A stretch of 21,073 nt of DNA from an uncultured Clostridia bacterium (GTDB lineage: Bacteria > Bacillota > Clostridia > Christensenellales > Borkfalkiaceae). The notes beneath the pieces are model-generated. The model was not told the origin of the DNA. It saw only the letters and a program-made list of their open reading frames with translations, and did not search any database. The stretch's first letter is position 1. Every line of letters begins with the position of its first letter. Below, one piece after another: positions 6,301 through 15,476 of this stretch. The stretch lies in NCBI GenBank assembly GCA_934272745.1, contig CAKQSI010000037.1, positions 1-21,073 of the forward strand, written 5' to 3'. The position numbers and the translations under genes were made by a program.

Positions 6301-9300
6301 ATGGTAAAACTGATCACCGCGGAAACTTTTTACGAGGCGGCGCAAGCCGCGGCGAAAGCCACGCGCGACAAAACCAAGGAATATTATCTGTTTTCGGACG
6401 ACAAGGCAACCGCGCTTCTCGAGGGGTTGATTCTGGAAAACGTGCCGGGCGGGACGGCGTTTCACACGTCGGTCACCACCTTTACGCGCTTTTTTTTAAG
6501 AAGCGGGAAGGGAAAAAGGGCGCTTTCCAAGGAAGGCGGCAGCATGGCGATCCGCAAACTTTTGCTGGAAAGCGCGGATTTTTCGCTGCTTGCCGCGGCA
6601 AAGGGCAAGCGCAATCTGCCTTCTTCGCTGTACGAAATGATCGCGCAGTTGAAATCCGCCTGTATCACGCCGGAAGAGATGCGTTCTGCGGCGGAAAGCG
6701 AGGGCGGACTTTTGAAATTCAAACTGTCCGACCTTGCGACGTTATACGAAAAATACGAGACGTATCTTAAAAACGAGAACATTACCGACCAGGGCGGGTA
6801 CTTGTCCTACCTGCCGGAATATCTGGAAAAGGAACGCCCGCTGTGTGGGAAAGAGGTCTTTCTGGTGGGCTTTTCCGCCTTTACGAAGCAGCAAAGCCGC
6901 ATTATTTCCGCAATGATCCGTTCGGGAGCAAGCCTTACCGCGTATCTCTTCGGCGGCGGGGCGGCTTGCACGCATTCTGCCGAAACGGCTTTTTTGTCCG
7001 CGGCGGCGGAAGCGGGCGCCGAAGCGCTGCGGGAAGAACTTCCGTTTACCGGCTCTAATGACGCCGCGTTTTTGCGGAAATACTGGTATTCCGCCGAAAA
7101 CTACGCCGAAACGGCGAAGCGGGAAACGAACAAGATCGGTATTTTTGTCGCCAGAACGCAGGAAGAGGAGCTGGAACGCGTGGCAAAAACCGTCTGTCGC
7201 CGCGTGCGCGAGGGGGCGCGCTACAACGACTTTACGGTGGTGTGCCACGATTTGGCGGGCTACCGCGGCGCTCTTTCGGAAGTGTTCAAAAAATATAACA
7301 TTCCGTATTTTGCGGACGAAAAGCGTTCGCTTGCCGAACATCCGCTTTGTCGCTATCTCGCGGCGTACGCTTCGATTTTTTTATACGGCGCGACCGAAAA
7401 AAACGTGGCGCCCCTTGTCCGGAATCCGTACTTTTTAGAAGAATTTCCCGGCGACGCGGACGATTTTTTGGCATACGTTCGCCGTTTTTCGGTACGGTTC
7501 GGTAGGTTTTTCGTGCCGTTTTCCTTTGACGTCCCCGAAAAAGAGGGGGCGGAACGGGCGCGAAAATTTGTGTTTTCCGCTTTGCCGAAACCCAAGGAGC
7601 GCGCTTCCGGCAGAGAGTATGCGGCGCTTTTCCGGGAGGTTTTGAGTAAATCCATGGCGGCGGCAAAAAGCGCGGCGCTCGAGCAGGTGCTGCGCAAGGA
7701 CTATCCCGATTACGCTGACTTCACGCGGCAGGCGCCCGCAAAAATCGAGCGCGTTCTGACCGAAGCGGAACGCATTTTAGGGGACAGCGTGCTGGAGTTT
7801 GCGGAATTTTTCGACGTGGTTTCGGCGGGGTTTGCCGCGGACGAAGTGAGCGTCCTTCCCACGAGGAAAGACGCCGTTTTCGTGGCGGAACCGAAAAAAG
7901 CGCTGGTCGAAACCCGCGCGTATGTGTTCGGGATCGGCGTCAACGGTAATGTTCCCGGCGTGACCGAAGACACGGCGTTTTTGTCCGACCGCGACCTGTA
8001 TAAACTGGAAAAAAGCGGCGTTTCGGTCGATCCCAAAATTGCGGAGATCAACGACCGCTCCCGCGAGGAAACGGTGGCGGCGTTTACGGCGTTTTCCAAA
8101 ATGCTGACGCTGAGCTATTCCCTTTCGGACGGCAAGGGTGGAAAAACGCGCGCGGGCGAACCCATCGCGCTGCTTTCTTCTATGATCACCGTAAACGGAA
8201 AACCGCTTGCCGCCGTCAGCGAGGAGAACCTGACCGAGATCGTGCGCACGCTGCCCCTTTCCCTCCGCGCGAAGAGGGAAGCGGACGCATTTTCTTCCGA
8301 AACTGCCGCAAAAGAGGCGTATTACGGCGGACTTTCGGACTATCTCGGGGGCGCAAAAGACGATTTCACGGCAGAAGCCGCCTACTATTTTGCCGTGCGG
8401 GAACGGGACGGAGAAACCGGCGCTTCGGAAAGCGACGCGCTCGGCGCCTATTTTTCGGACGACGGCTTGCGCGGCAAAGATCCGGTGCCGCCCTTTGCAC
8501 CGCGAACGGTTTCCGCCACCCGGATCGAGGCGTATTTCAAATGCCCGTACGCCTATTTTCTGCGCTACGTGTTAAAGGTGGAAGAACCCAAGGATTTTGA
8601 AGTCATCGCTTCCGACAGCGGGACGATCATCCACGCGGTGCTGGAAAAATTCGGCAAAACCATGCAAAAACGAAAGGTGGAAGAGGGTGAGATCGACGAC
8701 CTTTCGGACAAATTTTTTGACGAAGCGAAGGAAGACGAACGCTTCCGCTACAAGCGGACCTCCAAGAAGAACGAAGCGGCGCTGAACCGGCTGCGGCTGG
8801 AAGCGCGCGTTGCCTGCCGGGCGGCGTGGCGGCATTTCTGTCATTCCGATTTTTCGGTGACGGCGACCGAGCGTTCGTTCGGCAGGGGGACGAACTATCC
8901 GCCGCTGACCCTTTCGACAAACGGAAAGAAGTATTTCCTTTTGGGCACGGTGGACCGGATCGACGAAAGCGGGGAATATTTCCGCATCGTGGACTACAAA
9001 ACGGGCAACGTGGACGTCGCCCCCGAAAAATTGTACGCGGGGGATAAAGTGCAGTTGTTTTTGTACGCTTCCGCCGTAAAGGAGCAGACCAAAAAGCCCG
9101 CCGCGGGTTGCTATTATTTCCCCGTCCGGCGGAAGTATGAGTCGGAGCCTACGCTTTTGCGCCTTTACGGTGTGACCGCGGACGAAAAAGCTGCCGTCTT
9201 TTCGCAGGACCGAACGCTGAAAACGCCGGGCGAGCGGGTGGAAAGCGAGGTGTTGACCCTTGCCGTGAAGCCGGGCAAAGACGGCGAAACCGTCTACGCT

Positions 9301-9606
9301 TCCGGCGCAAGCAACGTTCTTCCCCGGGAGGTGTTCGAGGCGTATCTTTCGTACGCCAAGCGCGTTTCGGAAGGGGCGTTGGGAGAGATGGAGGAGGGCT
9401 TTTACATTCCCACCCCGCGGGACGGCAGTTGCAGGTATTGTCCGTACGGCGCCGTTTGCGGGCGGGACGAAAGTCTGTCCGGCGGCGGCAGAACGGTAGG
9501 CAAAGTCACGCCGGAAACCATTCTGTTTGCCGTGGGGGAAAAAGATCCGCTTTCCGCGAAAGGGGCAGAGAGTGCGGGAAATACGGAAGGTGGTGGCGAA
9601 GTTTAG
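6301..9606 (+). CDS. addB: AddAB helicase-nuclease, subunit AddB
   Basis: Second subunit of the AddAB double-strand-break resection enzyme; AddB nuclease degrades the 5'-ended strand and the subunit reads Chi. The 1101 residues match family length. The C-terminal PD-(D/E)XK nuclease shows GTVDRID (Asp885) and IVDYKTG (Asp898, Lys900). The iron-sulphur cluster cysteines are Cys748 (in YFKCPYAYF), Cys1044, Cys1047 and Cys1053 (spacing CX2CX5C). The N-terminal half has the degenerate helicase fold (FLVGFSAFTKQQ near 185-196) but no GxxGxGKT Walker A, unlike Bacillus AddB. Start: GAGGGA lies 5 nt before the ATG. addA follows after 178 bp on the same strand, consistent with one operon although the gap is longer than usual. 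Confidence 0.93.
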   Translation: MVKLITAETFYEAAQAAAKATRDKTKEYYLFSDDKATALLEGLILENVPGGTAFHTSVTTFTRFFLRSGKGKRALSKEGGSMAIRKLLLESADFSLLAAAKGKRNLPSSLYEMIAQLKSACITPEEMRSAAESEGGLLKFKLSDLATLYEKYETYLKNENITDQGGYLSYLPEYLEKERPLCGKEVFLVGFSAFTKQQSRIISAMIRSGASLTAYLFGGGAACTHSAETAFLSAAAEAGAEALREELPFTGSNDAAFLRKYWYSAENYAETAKRETNKIGIFVARTQEEELERVAKTVCRRVREGARYNDFTVVCHDLAGYRGALSEVFKKYNIPYFADEKRSLAEHPLCRYLAAYASIFLYGATEKNVAPLVRNPYFLEEFPGDADDFLAYVRRFSVRFGRFFVPFSFDVPEKEGAERARKFVFSALPKPKERASGREYAALFREVLSKSMAAAKSAALEQVLRKDYPDYADFTRQAPAKIERVLTEAERILGDSVLEFAEFFDVVSAGFAADEVSVLPTRKDAVFVAEPKKALVETRAYVFGIGVNGNVPGVTEDTAFLSDRDLYKLEKSGVSVDPKIAEINDRSREETVAAFTAFSKMLTLSYSLSDGKGGKTRAGEPIALLSSMITVNGKPLAAVSEENLTEIVRTLPLSLRAKREADAFSSETAAKEAYYGGLSDYLGGAKDDFTAEAAYYFAVRERDGETGASESDALGAYFSDDGLRGKDPVPPFAPRTVSATRIEAYFKCPYAYFLRYVLKVEEPKDFEVIASDSGTIIHAVLEKFGKTMQKRKVEEGEIDDLSDKFFDEAKEDERFRYKRTSKKNEAALNRLRLEARVACRAAWRHFCHSDFSVTATERSFGRGTNYPPLTLSTNGKKYFLLGTVDRIDESGEYFRIVDYKTGNVDVAPEKLYAGDKVQLFLYASAVKEQTKKPAAGCYYFPVRRKYESEPTLLRLYGVTADEKAAVFSQDRTLKTPGERVESEVLTLAVKPGKDGETVYASGASNVLPREVFEAYLSYAKRVSEGALGEMEEGFYIPTPRDGSCRYCPYGAVCGRDESLSGGGRTVGKVTPETILFAVGEKDPLSAKGAESAGNTEGGGEV

Positions 9607-9784
9607 AATAGTTCGCCCCGCCGGGCGTTTTCGCATATAGAACGAAAAGGGCGCCACAACGCCGGGGGTCGCGCAAGAGGACAAAACCACCGCAGCCCTC
9701 GGGCGCAGCGCATATAAGGATGGGACGAAGAAGCGCCTTTTCAACAGATAGAGAAGAGGGATAAAATCCTCAAGGAGAACCATC

Positions 9785-12700
9785 GTGCCGGAACTTACTT
9801 CCAGTCAAAAAGAAGCCATTTATTACCGCGGCGGCGACGTTGCGGTTTCCGCTTCCGCGGGGAGCGGGAAAACGTTCGTCATGATCGAGCGTATTCTTGC
9901 GTTGATCGAGGAACGCCGCGCGGAAGTGCCGGATATTCTGGCGATCACGTTTACGCGCGCCGCGGCGGAAGAAATGCGCGAAAAGCTGCGTAAAGCGCTG
10001 GGCAAGCGCCTTGCCCGCGGCGGCGAGGAAGCGGCATATTTTGCGCGGCAGTTAAAGTTGTTGCCGCTGGCTTCGGTCTGCACCGTGGACTCCTTTTGTA
10101 AGGGTCTGTTGCAGAGTTATTTTTACGCGGCGGACGTCGATCCCGCCTTTACCGTGCTTTCGGAAAGCGAAACCGCACAGTTGAAAGCCGAGGCGATGGA
10201 CGAGGTTTTTACGGACGCGTACGAGCGGGAAGACCCCGCCTTTTTGGCGCTGGTTTCGCGCTTTTCGGTGACGAGAAAGGACGACGCCTTGCGCGATCTT
10301 CTGCAAAAACTCATCGTCTTCCGGGAAGCCGAACGGGACGGCGAGGCGTTTTTCCGCTTGGCGGAAGAGGCGTTTTCTCCCGCGGGGGAACGAAAAACCG
10401 AGCGCGAACTCCTGTCCCGATTGCGCGAAACGTTGTTATCCGTTTCCGCAGGCTACCTCAGGGCGCACGAAACGGCAAAATCGCGCGGGTATTCCGAAAA
10501 AGCGACCGAGGCGCTGAAAATCTGGGCGGACGAAACCCGGCAGATGGCGGAAATTTCCGACCTGTACGCACTGTCCCGGGTGCTTTCTTCTTACGAAAAA
10601 CGCGGAAAACTGGTGGCAAAGCGCGGCGAAGCGGGAGAAGAGGAGCGCGCGTTTTACCGCAGTACGGAAGTGATCTCCGCGCGGCTGAAATCCGCCGTGG
10701 CGCTTGCCTGCGCCGTTCCCGAAAAAGAGGAAGAGGAAAAACGGGCGGCGCTGGCGCTTTCTACCCTGCGGGACCTGCTGCATTTTGCCCGCGCCTATTG
10801 CGAGGCGTACGAAAAACGCAAAAAGCGGGCGGGCGCGCTGGATTTTGCCGATCTGGAGCGAAAAACTCTGCATTTATTGCAAAACGAAACCTACCGCAAG
10901 GAGATTTCCGAAAAATTCGCTTACGTTTTCGTGGACGAATATCAGGACGTCAACGGCTTGCAGGAAGAGATCGTTTCTCTTCTTTCACGGAACAATCTCT
11001 TTTTGGTGGGGGACGTCAAGCAGAGCATTTACGGCTTCCGCGGGTGTAATCCCGACCTGTTTTTGTCCCGTATCGAGCGGTTCGACTGCGGCGAGGGCAA
11101 GCATATTTCGCTGAAAGAAAACTTCCGCTCGGCGGAAGGCGTGCTGGCGGGGGCGAACGCGATCTTTTCGCGCACGATGACTAAAAGTACTTCGGGCATC
11201 GATTACGAAAAGACCGACCGGTTGGTGTTCGGCGGAACGGTGCCGGACGAAGGAGGCGGGGCGTGGTTCTTCCCCTATGGAGGGAAACAGGAAAAACCTG
11301 CCGCGCCGTTTGCGGTGTACAGCGTCAAAAAAAGTGCGGGATCGGACGATACGTTGCAGGAAAAGGAGGAAGCCGCTGCGATTGCCGACCTTATTTTGTC
11401 GCTGGCGGAGCGGGAGGAAATTTTCGACCCCGAAACCGGCGGCATGCGGAAGATCGGCTTTGGCGATATTGCCATTCTGACCCGCAAAAAAGCGGGCATT
11501 GCCGCCTATGCGCTGGAGTCGTTAAAGCGGCGCGGGATCCCCGTCGTGGCGGAAAATAAACGCTCGGTGCTGTCTTCGCCCGAAGTAAAACTGTACGTTG
11601 CGGTGCTTTCGCTTTTGAAAAATCCCAAAGACGACGCGGCGTTTGCCGCGGTGCTGCTTTCCGCGATCGGTAAAATGACCGAGGCGGAATTGATGGACGT
11701 GCGCGCCTTTGCTACGGAGAACAGCGCTTCTTTGGGAGCGGAAAAGGCAGAGAATGTTGCCGGCGAGGCAGGTTTCCCCAAAATCGGCGGTAGTTTTTCC
11801 GCGCAGGCGGCGCCTTCTTTGCGGGACTGCGCCAAAGCGTATGCGCTACGGGAAAGGGAGGGGCTTTCGATCTTCGAGCGGAAAACGGCGGACAAGTTGC
11901 TGGCGGTTTTCGCCCTGCTTGACGAATGGAAACTGAAAGCCGCGTTTCTTTCCGCAAGGGAACTGCTGACCGAAATTTCCGACCGGTTCGGGCTTGTAGC
12001 GAGTTTTTCGGGGCGAACGCAGGGCAAGACCCGCGTAATGCGCGTCCGCAGGTTTTTGAAGGAAGCCACCGCTGCCGACGGCACGCCGCTGACCGCTCTG
12101 GAATTTTTGCAGAAGATTACGGAAAGCGGCAGCGAGATCACCCTTTCCGAAAACGGCGCCGCGGGTTCGGTGCGCATGATGAGCATGCACGCTTCCAAAG
12201 GGTTGGAATTTCCCGTGGTGATTCTGGCGGGACTGAAATCGGGCTTCAACCAACTCGATCTGCGTAGCCCCGTGCTGTTCGATCGGGAATTCGGCATTGC
12301 GCCGCTGTCGTTTGACGACGAAAATATGTTAAAATCCGAAAGTTTGCTGCGGCTTTTAATCAAAGACGCGTACAAAAAACACGCCGTGAAAGAGGAACTC
12401 CGTATTTTTTACGTTGCCGCCACGCGCGCAAAAAATCGCACCTATTTTATGGTGGACGAGTCGCTTGCGGAAGAGCTTTCCGAAGAAGGGGTGCTTTCCG
12501 CATCCTCCCAACAGAAATTTCTGTCGCGCGGCATGCTGCCTTTTTCCGCGATCGAAAACCGGGAGGCGGAAGACGTCCCCGCGCGGGAGATCGCTTTTAC
12601 GGAAGACGGCGAGGTTTCCGCCGTTAAGTCCGAGATCCGGCGGGCGCTGTCGTTTGTCTATCCCGAAGAAGCGGCGGTGCTTGCGCCCGTCAAGCGTTCG

Positions 12701-13471
12701 GTTACCGAGATCACCAAAGAAGCCGGATTAAACGCCGTGGGATTCAGTGGCGGGAATGCGGGATTTCTGCATAAAAAAGATATAAAAACAGGCACCGCAA
12801 ACGCTGCGGAGTTAAAAAACGCTATCAAAACGGACGAAATTTCGTGGCAGGCGTTTTTGTCGGCTTCCGCAAACGCGGACGAAAACAGCCTTTCCGCCTT
12901 GCGCTCCAGAGAGGATATTCTGGGCGAAATGGAGGAGGAGTCCGCTTACGAAAAGGGCGAGGAAGCCGCCGGCGACGAAAAGCGGAAAAAGGGCATCCGC
13001 CTGCATGCCTTTTTGCAGGGCTGCGATCTTTCGGTGCGGGACGAAGCGGGCGTCCGCGCGGAAATGGAGCGGTCGATCGAAGCGGGCATTCTGCAACCCG
13101 GCGACGAGGATTCCGCCCCCGCCATGGCAAAAATTCTGGATTCGCCGCTGTATCGGTCGTTGCAAAACTATAAGATTTACCGCGAAAAGGAATTCATCAT
13201 GGCGCTGCCGCTCGGCGGCGATCTTGCTTCGGAAGTCAAGCCGGGCGAGGACGCGTTCGTGGTGCAAGGCATCGTTGACTTTCTGGCGCTTGGCGAAAAC
13301 GATGCCGTTCTCATCGACTACAAGTATTCTTTCCGCAAAAAAGAGGACGTAAAACGGACGTACGCCCCGCAAATTTCGCTTTACGCGCGGGCAATCGAAT
13401 CATTTTACGGTATAAAAATCAAAATCAAGGGGATTATCAATCTGACAGACGGTACGCTGATCGAAATGTAA
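9785..13471 (+). CDS. addA: AddAB helicase-nuclease, subunit AddA
   Basis: UvrD-like 3'-5' helicase and nuclease subunit of AddAB; its nuclease cuts the 3'-ended strand before Chi. 1228 residues. Helicase motifs appear in order: Walker A AGSGKT (25-30), FTRAAAEEMREKL, Walker B VDEYQD (Asp384-Asp388), GDVKQSIYGFRG, LKENFRS, MSMHASKGLEFPVV and the arginine-finger motif VAATRAKN. The C-terminal nuclease shows GIVDF (Asp1165), LIDYK (Asp1178, Lys1180) and the helix QISLYARAI. The start is a GTG: AAGGAG at 9772-9777 stands 7 nt before it and no in-frame ATG is near. The 178-bp gap after addB holds a weak inverted repeat and a 14-codon ORF (9720-9764) without a ribosome site. The next gene starts 15 bp after the stop, so the three are probably co-transcribed. 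Confidence 0.96.
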   Translation: MPELTSSQKEAIYYRGGDVAVSASAGSGKTFVMIERILALIEERRAEVPDILAITFTRAAAEEMREKLRKALGKRLARGGEEAAYFARQLKLLPLASVCTVDSFCKGLLQSYFYAADVDPAFTVLSESETAQLKAEAMDEVFTDAYEREDPAFLALVSRFSVTRKDDALRDLLQKLIVFREAERDGEAFFRLAEEAFSPAGERKTERELLSRLRETLLSVSAGYLRAHETAKSRGYSEKATEALKIWADETRQMAEISDLYALSRVLSSYEKRGKLVAKRGEAGEEERAFYRSTEVISARLKSAVALACAVPEKEEEEKRAALALSTLRDLLHFARAYCEAYEKRKKRAGALDFADLERKTLHLLQNETYRKEISEKFAYVFVDEYQDVNGLQEEIVSLLSRNNLFLVGDVKQSIYGFRGCNPDLFLSRIERFDCGEGKHISLKENFRSAEGVLAGANAIFSRTMTKSTSGIDYEKTDRLVFGGTVPDEGGGAWFFPYGGKQEKPAAPFAVYSVKKSAGSDDTLQEKEEAAAIADLILSLAEREEIFDPETGGMRKIGFGDIAILTRKKAGIAAYALESLKRRGIPVVAENKRSVLSSPEVKLYVAVLSLLKNPKDDAAFAAVLLSAIGKMTEAELMDVRAFATENSASLGAEKAENVAGEAGFPKIGGSFSAQAAPSLRDCAKAYALREREGLSIFERKTADKLLAVFALLDEWKLKAAFLSARELLTEISDRFGLVASFSGRTQGKTRVMRVRRFLKEATAADGTPLTALEFLQKITESGSEITLSENGAAGSVRMMSMHASKGLEFPVVILAGLKSGFNQLDLRSPVLFDREFGIAPLSFDDENMLKSESLLRLLIKDAYKKHAVKEELRIFYVAATRAKNRTYFMVDESLAEELSEEGVLSASSQQKFLSRGMLPFSAIENREAEDVPAREIAFTEDGEVSAVKSEIRRALSFVYPEEAAVLAPVKRSVTEITKEAGLNAVGFSGGNAGFLHKKDIKTGTANAAELKNAIKTDEISWQAFLSASANADENSLSALRSREDILGEMEEESAYEKGEEAAGDEKRKKGIRLHAFLQGCDLSVRDEAGVRAEMERSIEAGILQPGDEDSAPAMAKILDSPLYRSLQNYKIYREKEFIMALPLGGDLASEVKPGEDAFVVQGIVDFLALGENDAVLIDYKYSFRKKEDVKRTYAPQISLYARAIESFYGIKIKIKGIINLTDGTLIEM

Positions 13472-13486
13472 CGGGAGTCAGAGGAT

Positions 13487-14926
13487 ATGTTAAGACGGAT
13501 TTTAGAAGAAGTCTTACGCTTGGGAGAAAACGCGCTGCAAGTTACCCGCGGCGCGGAAATGGTATGCTTTGCGCTTTTAGGACTGCTTGCAGCGGGGTTT
13601 TTGCTGAGTTTTGTGCGCCTGCTGCCGAAAAAACGCCCGGCGCAGGCGCAGGATCTGGCTTTTGCGATGGATAAAAACCGCGGCGTCGTTGCCGGATTCT
13701 GCACCTATGCAAAAGTCGTTATCGTCTTATTGGCGGCGGTGGCGATACTGGATTATACCGGGGCAAAGACCGTGTTTTTCTCGCCCGCGGCGGCGCTCGT
13801 GTTTACGGGCGCGGGGCTAGTGGCGGTTCTCGTTTTCGAGGGGACGTTGCTGCTTTTTTGTTGCCTGAAGAATAAAAATCTGCGATTTTTATATAAGGTC
13901 GCGCGGGCGGGGGAAGAACGGCGCTTGCAGTCGTTAAGATCTGCGCTGAAAACGGCGGCGCTTTCCCGCGGGGAAACCGGGGCTGGTTGCGGCGCGCGGA
14001 ATGATGTGCCTGATCGGGTTCGTGAAGAAGGGCGAGGGACTTGTGCCGGAGAAGGACGCGCTGCGGTCTGCGGCGCTTATAACAAAGAGGGGCAAGGGGC
14101 TGCATTTGGCGGCGCGTATGGCGATAGGTTGCCCGAAAAATCTGCTTTTGAAAATGCGGCTTCTGTCTCGATGACGGGTGCGCGGGAAATACCGGTCGAT
14201 CCGCTTTCGGTGGTTGCGCGGTACTGGTCTTGCGACGGAGGAGATCCTGTCAAAGCGCAGGGGTATCTGACGGCGGCGCGGCAGGGCGCGGGACAAGGGG
14301 CGTGCATAGGGCAAACGGCTCTCACACCGCAAGCCGGACAGACCGTTCGGCAAACGCAGCCCGATCTGCGGCAAACGGAGAGAAAAAACGCTTGCTATAC
14401 GGCGGAACCGAAAGTCGCTCGTTATGCGGCAGAAGCGGTCGCGCAGGATCCGATCAAATCGCCGGTGCCGGGCGTTCCTGCGCCCGGGATAACAAAACCG
14501 GGGATGCCCGGAGTGCCGCCGGCAGACGTTCCCGCGCAGGGTGAGCCGGGGGATATTCCCACAAGGGCGCCGGCGCAACCGGTGACCGAGCCGGGCGTTG
14601 CTCCTTCTCCCGTGGTCGAACCGAAAACCGGCGCGGAGATCGTGGGCAAAAACTCGCAGGCGGCGGAAAAGCCGGCGGGCATAAATGCGGCGATCGAAGC
14701 GGATATTCCAAGCCCCGTTTTTTACGGCGCGGCGATTTCCAAAGAAAAGGTGGAAGAACTGCTCCGCCGCGCGGGAAATTTACCCCTTTCCGAAACGGAC
14801 GCCTTCCACGTCAAAAAGATAGAATTATCGCTCAGGGACGCCATGTCTTCCGGCTGTCCGGCTGACGCAATGTCGACGCTGCTTTCCGCGCTGGTCAAAG
14901 TGATCGCGCGGTACGAGGCGGCGTAA
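13487..14926 (+). CDS. hypothetical membrane protein with Pro/Ala-rich linker and small C-terminal domain
   Basis: Not recognised as a known family. The 479 residues begin with three probable transmembrane helices (about 24-45, 70-90 and 98-127). A long, poorly conserved-looking region (about 130-415) follows, rich in Gly, Ala, Arg and Gln, ending in a Pro-rich part with short repeats of the form PG-(V/I/M)-P (about 323-385). A compact, probably helical C-terminal domain (about 415-479) starts near SKEKVEELLRRAG and ends at KVIARYEAA. GGGAG (13473-13477) lies 9 nt before the ATG. The gene starts 15 bp after addA and is followed by a strong terminator 195 bp downstream. Operon position suggests co-expression with addAB, but nothing in the sequence ties it to recombination. 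Confidence 0.75.
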   Translation: MLRRILEEVLRLGENALQVTRGAEMVCFALLGLLAAGFLLSFVRLLPKKRPAQAQDLAFAMDKNRGVVAGFCTYAKVVIVLLAAVAILDYTGAKTVFFSPAAALVFTGAGLVAVLVFEGTLLLFCCLKNKNLRFLYKVARAGEERRLQSLRSALKTAALSRGETGAGCGARNDVPDRVREEGRGTCAGEGRAAVCGAYNKEGQGAAFGGAYGDRLPEKSAFENAASVSMTGAREIPVDPLSVVARYWSCDGGDPVKAQGYLTAARQGAGQGACIGQTALTPQAGQTVRQTQPDLRQTERKNACYTAEPKVARYAAEAVAQDPIKSPVPGVPAPGITKPGMPGVPPADVPAQGEPGDIPTRAPAQPVTEPGVAPSPVVEPKTGAEIVGKNSQAAEKPAGINAAIEADIPSPVFYGAAISKEKVEELLRRAGNLPLSETDAFHVKKIELSLRDAMSSGCPADAMSTLLSALVKVIARYEAA

Positions 14927-15121
14927 AGCCGAACGGATTTTTGTTTGCGCTCATGGCGAAAAAGTAGCAGAATTTGGCGAAACGTGGCGAAAAACTGCGG
15001 AAAACGGCACGAAATTGTTTCCCGTGAAAGTTTTTGCCGCGGCTGATGAGCGAGGTGCTTGACGGCAAGGGTATAAACGGCGGAAATGAGAGTATGGAAG
15101 CGGCAGAGATAAAAAATAGAA

Positions 15122-15171
15122 AGGCAGGGCAGGCGGCTGCAAAATGCAGCCGCCCGCCCTGCCTGATTTTT
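15122..15171. terminator. very strong bidirectional terminator between convergent genes
   Basis: AGGCAGGGC (15122-15130) pairs with 15156-15164 and GGCGGCTGCA (15132-15141) with 15145-15154, a 20-position stem with one mismatch and an AAA loop. TTTTT (15167-15171) follows on plus. On minus the stem is followed by a T-rich run (TTCTATTTTTTATC) reading down from 15121. It closes the rmuC/add transcript on plus and probably the PRC-barrel gene transcript on minus. Confidence 0.85.
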
Positions 15172-15476
15172 AACAATAAGGAATCGGCGGATCCGTCGTT
15201 TGCGGGGATTGGAAAATCGTCTGCTGTAAGCGTTGGAGCGTTCACTTGTAAGGGTGCCGGATTTATTACGTTGGGATCGAAAGATCTTCCGCCTGCAGGA
15301 GATGTATTTGCCGGCGGCGACTCCGCCATGGATAAGGGTGAGAAGCGCTTTCCCGCAAGGGATTTGTCTGAGCGTATCTCCTGCTATTTATAAGAGATTG
15401 CGGAGCCTTCCGCCTGCGGGGCGGCGCATCTGCCGTTTAAAAAAAGTTGGCAGACTGTCCGTTCGGTTGCGGGCGG
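15172..15476. other. gene-free spacer, 3' side of the PRC-barrel gene
   Basis: I see no credible gene. Frames open across this interval on both strands (15034-15393 plus, 14895-15329 minus) run through the terminator stem at 15122-15164 and have no ribosome site. An inverted repeat CATCTGCC/GGCAGACTG (15428-15435 with 15452-15460) with a T/A-rich loop lies just past the stop of the minus-strand gene and might contribute to its 3' end. Confidence 0.4.

Noticed and set aside
9720..9764. 14-codon ORF in the addB-addA gap
   Set aside because: No spaced ribosome site; too short to support without conservation.
8572..9783. 403-codon frame antisense to addB
   Set aside because: Complement of a clear AddB nuclease domain; a codon-bias shadow.
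14895..15393. Overlapping frames of 144 (minus) and 119 (plus) codons
   Set aside because: Both run through the strong terminator stem at 15122-15164 and lack ribosome sites.
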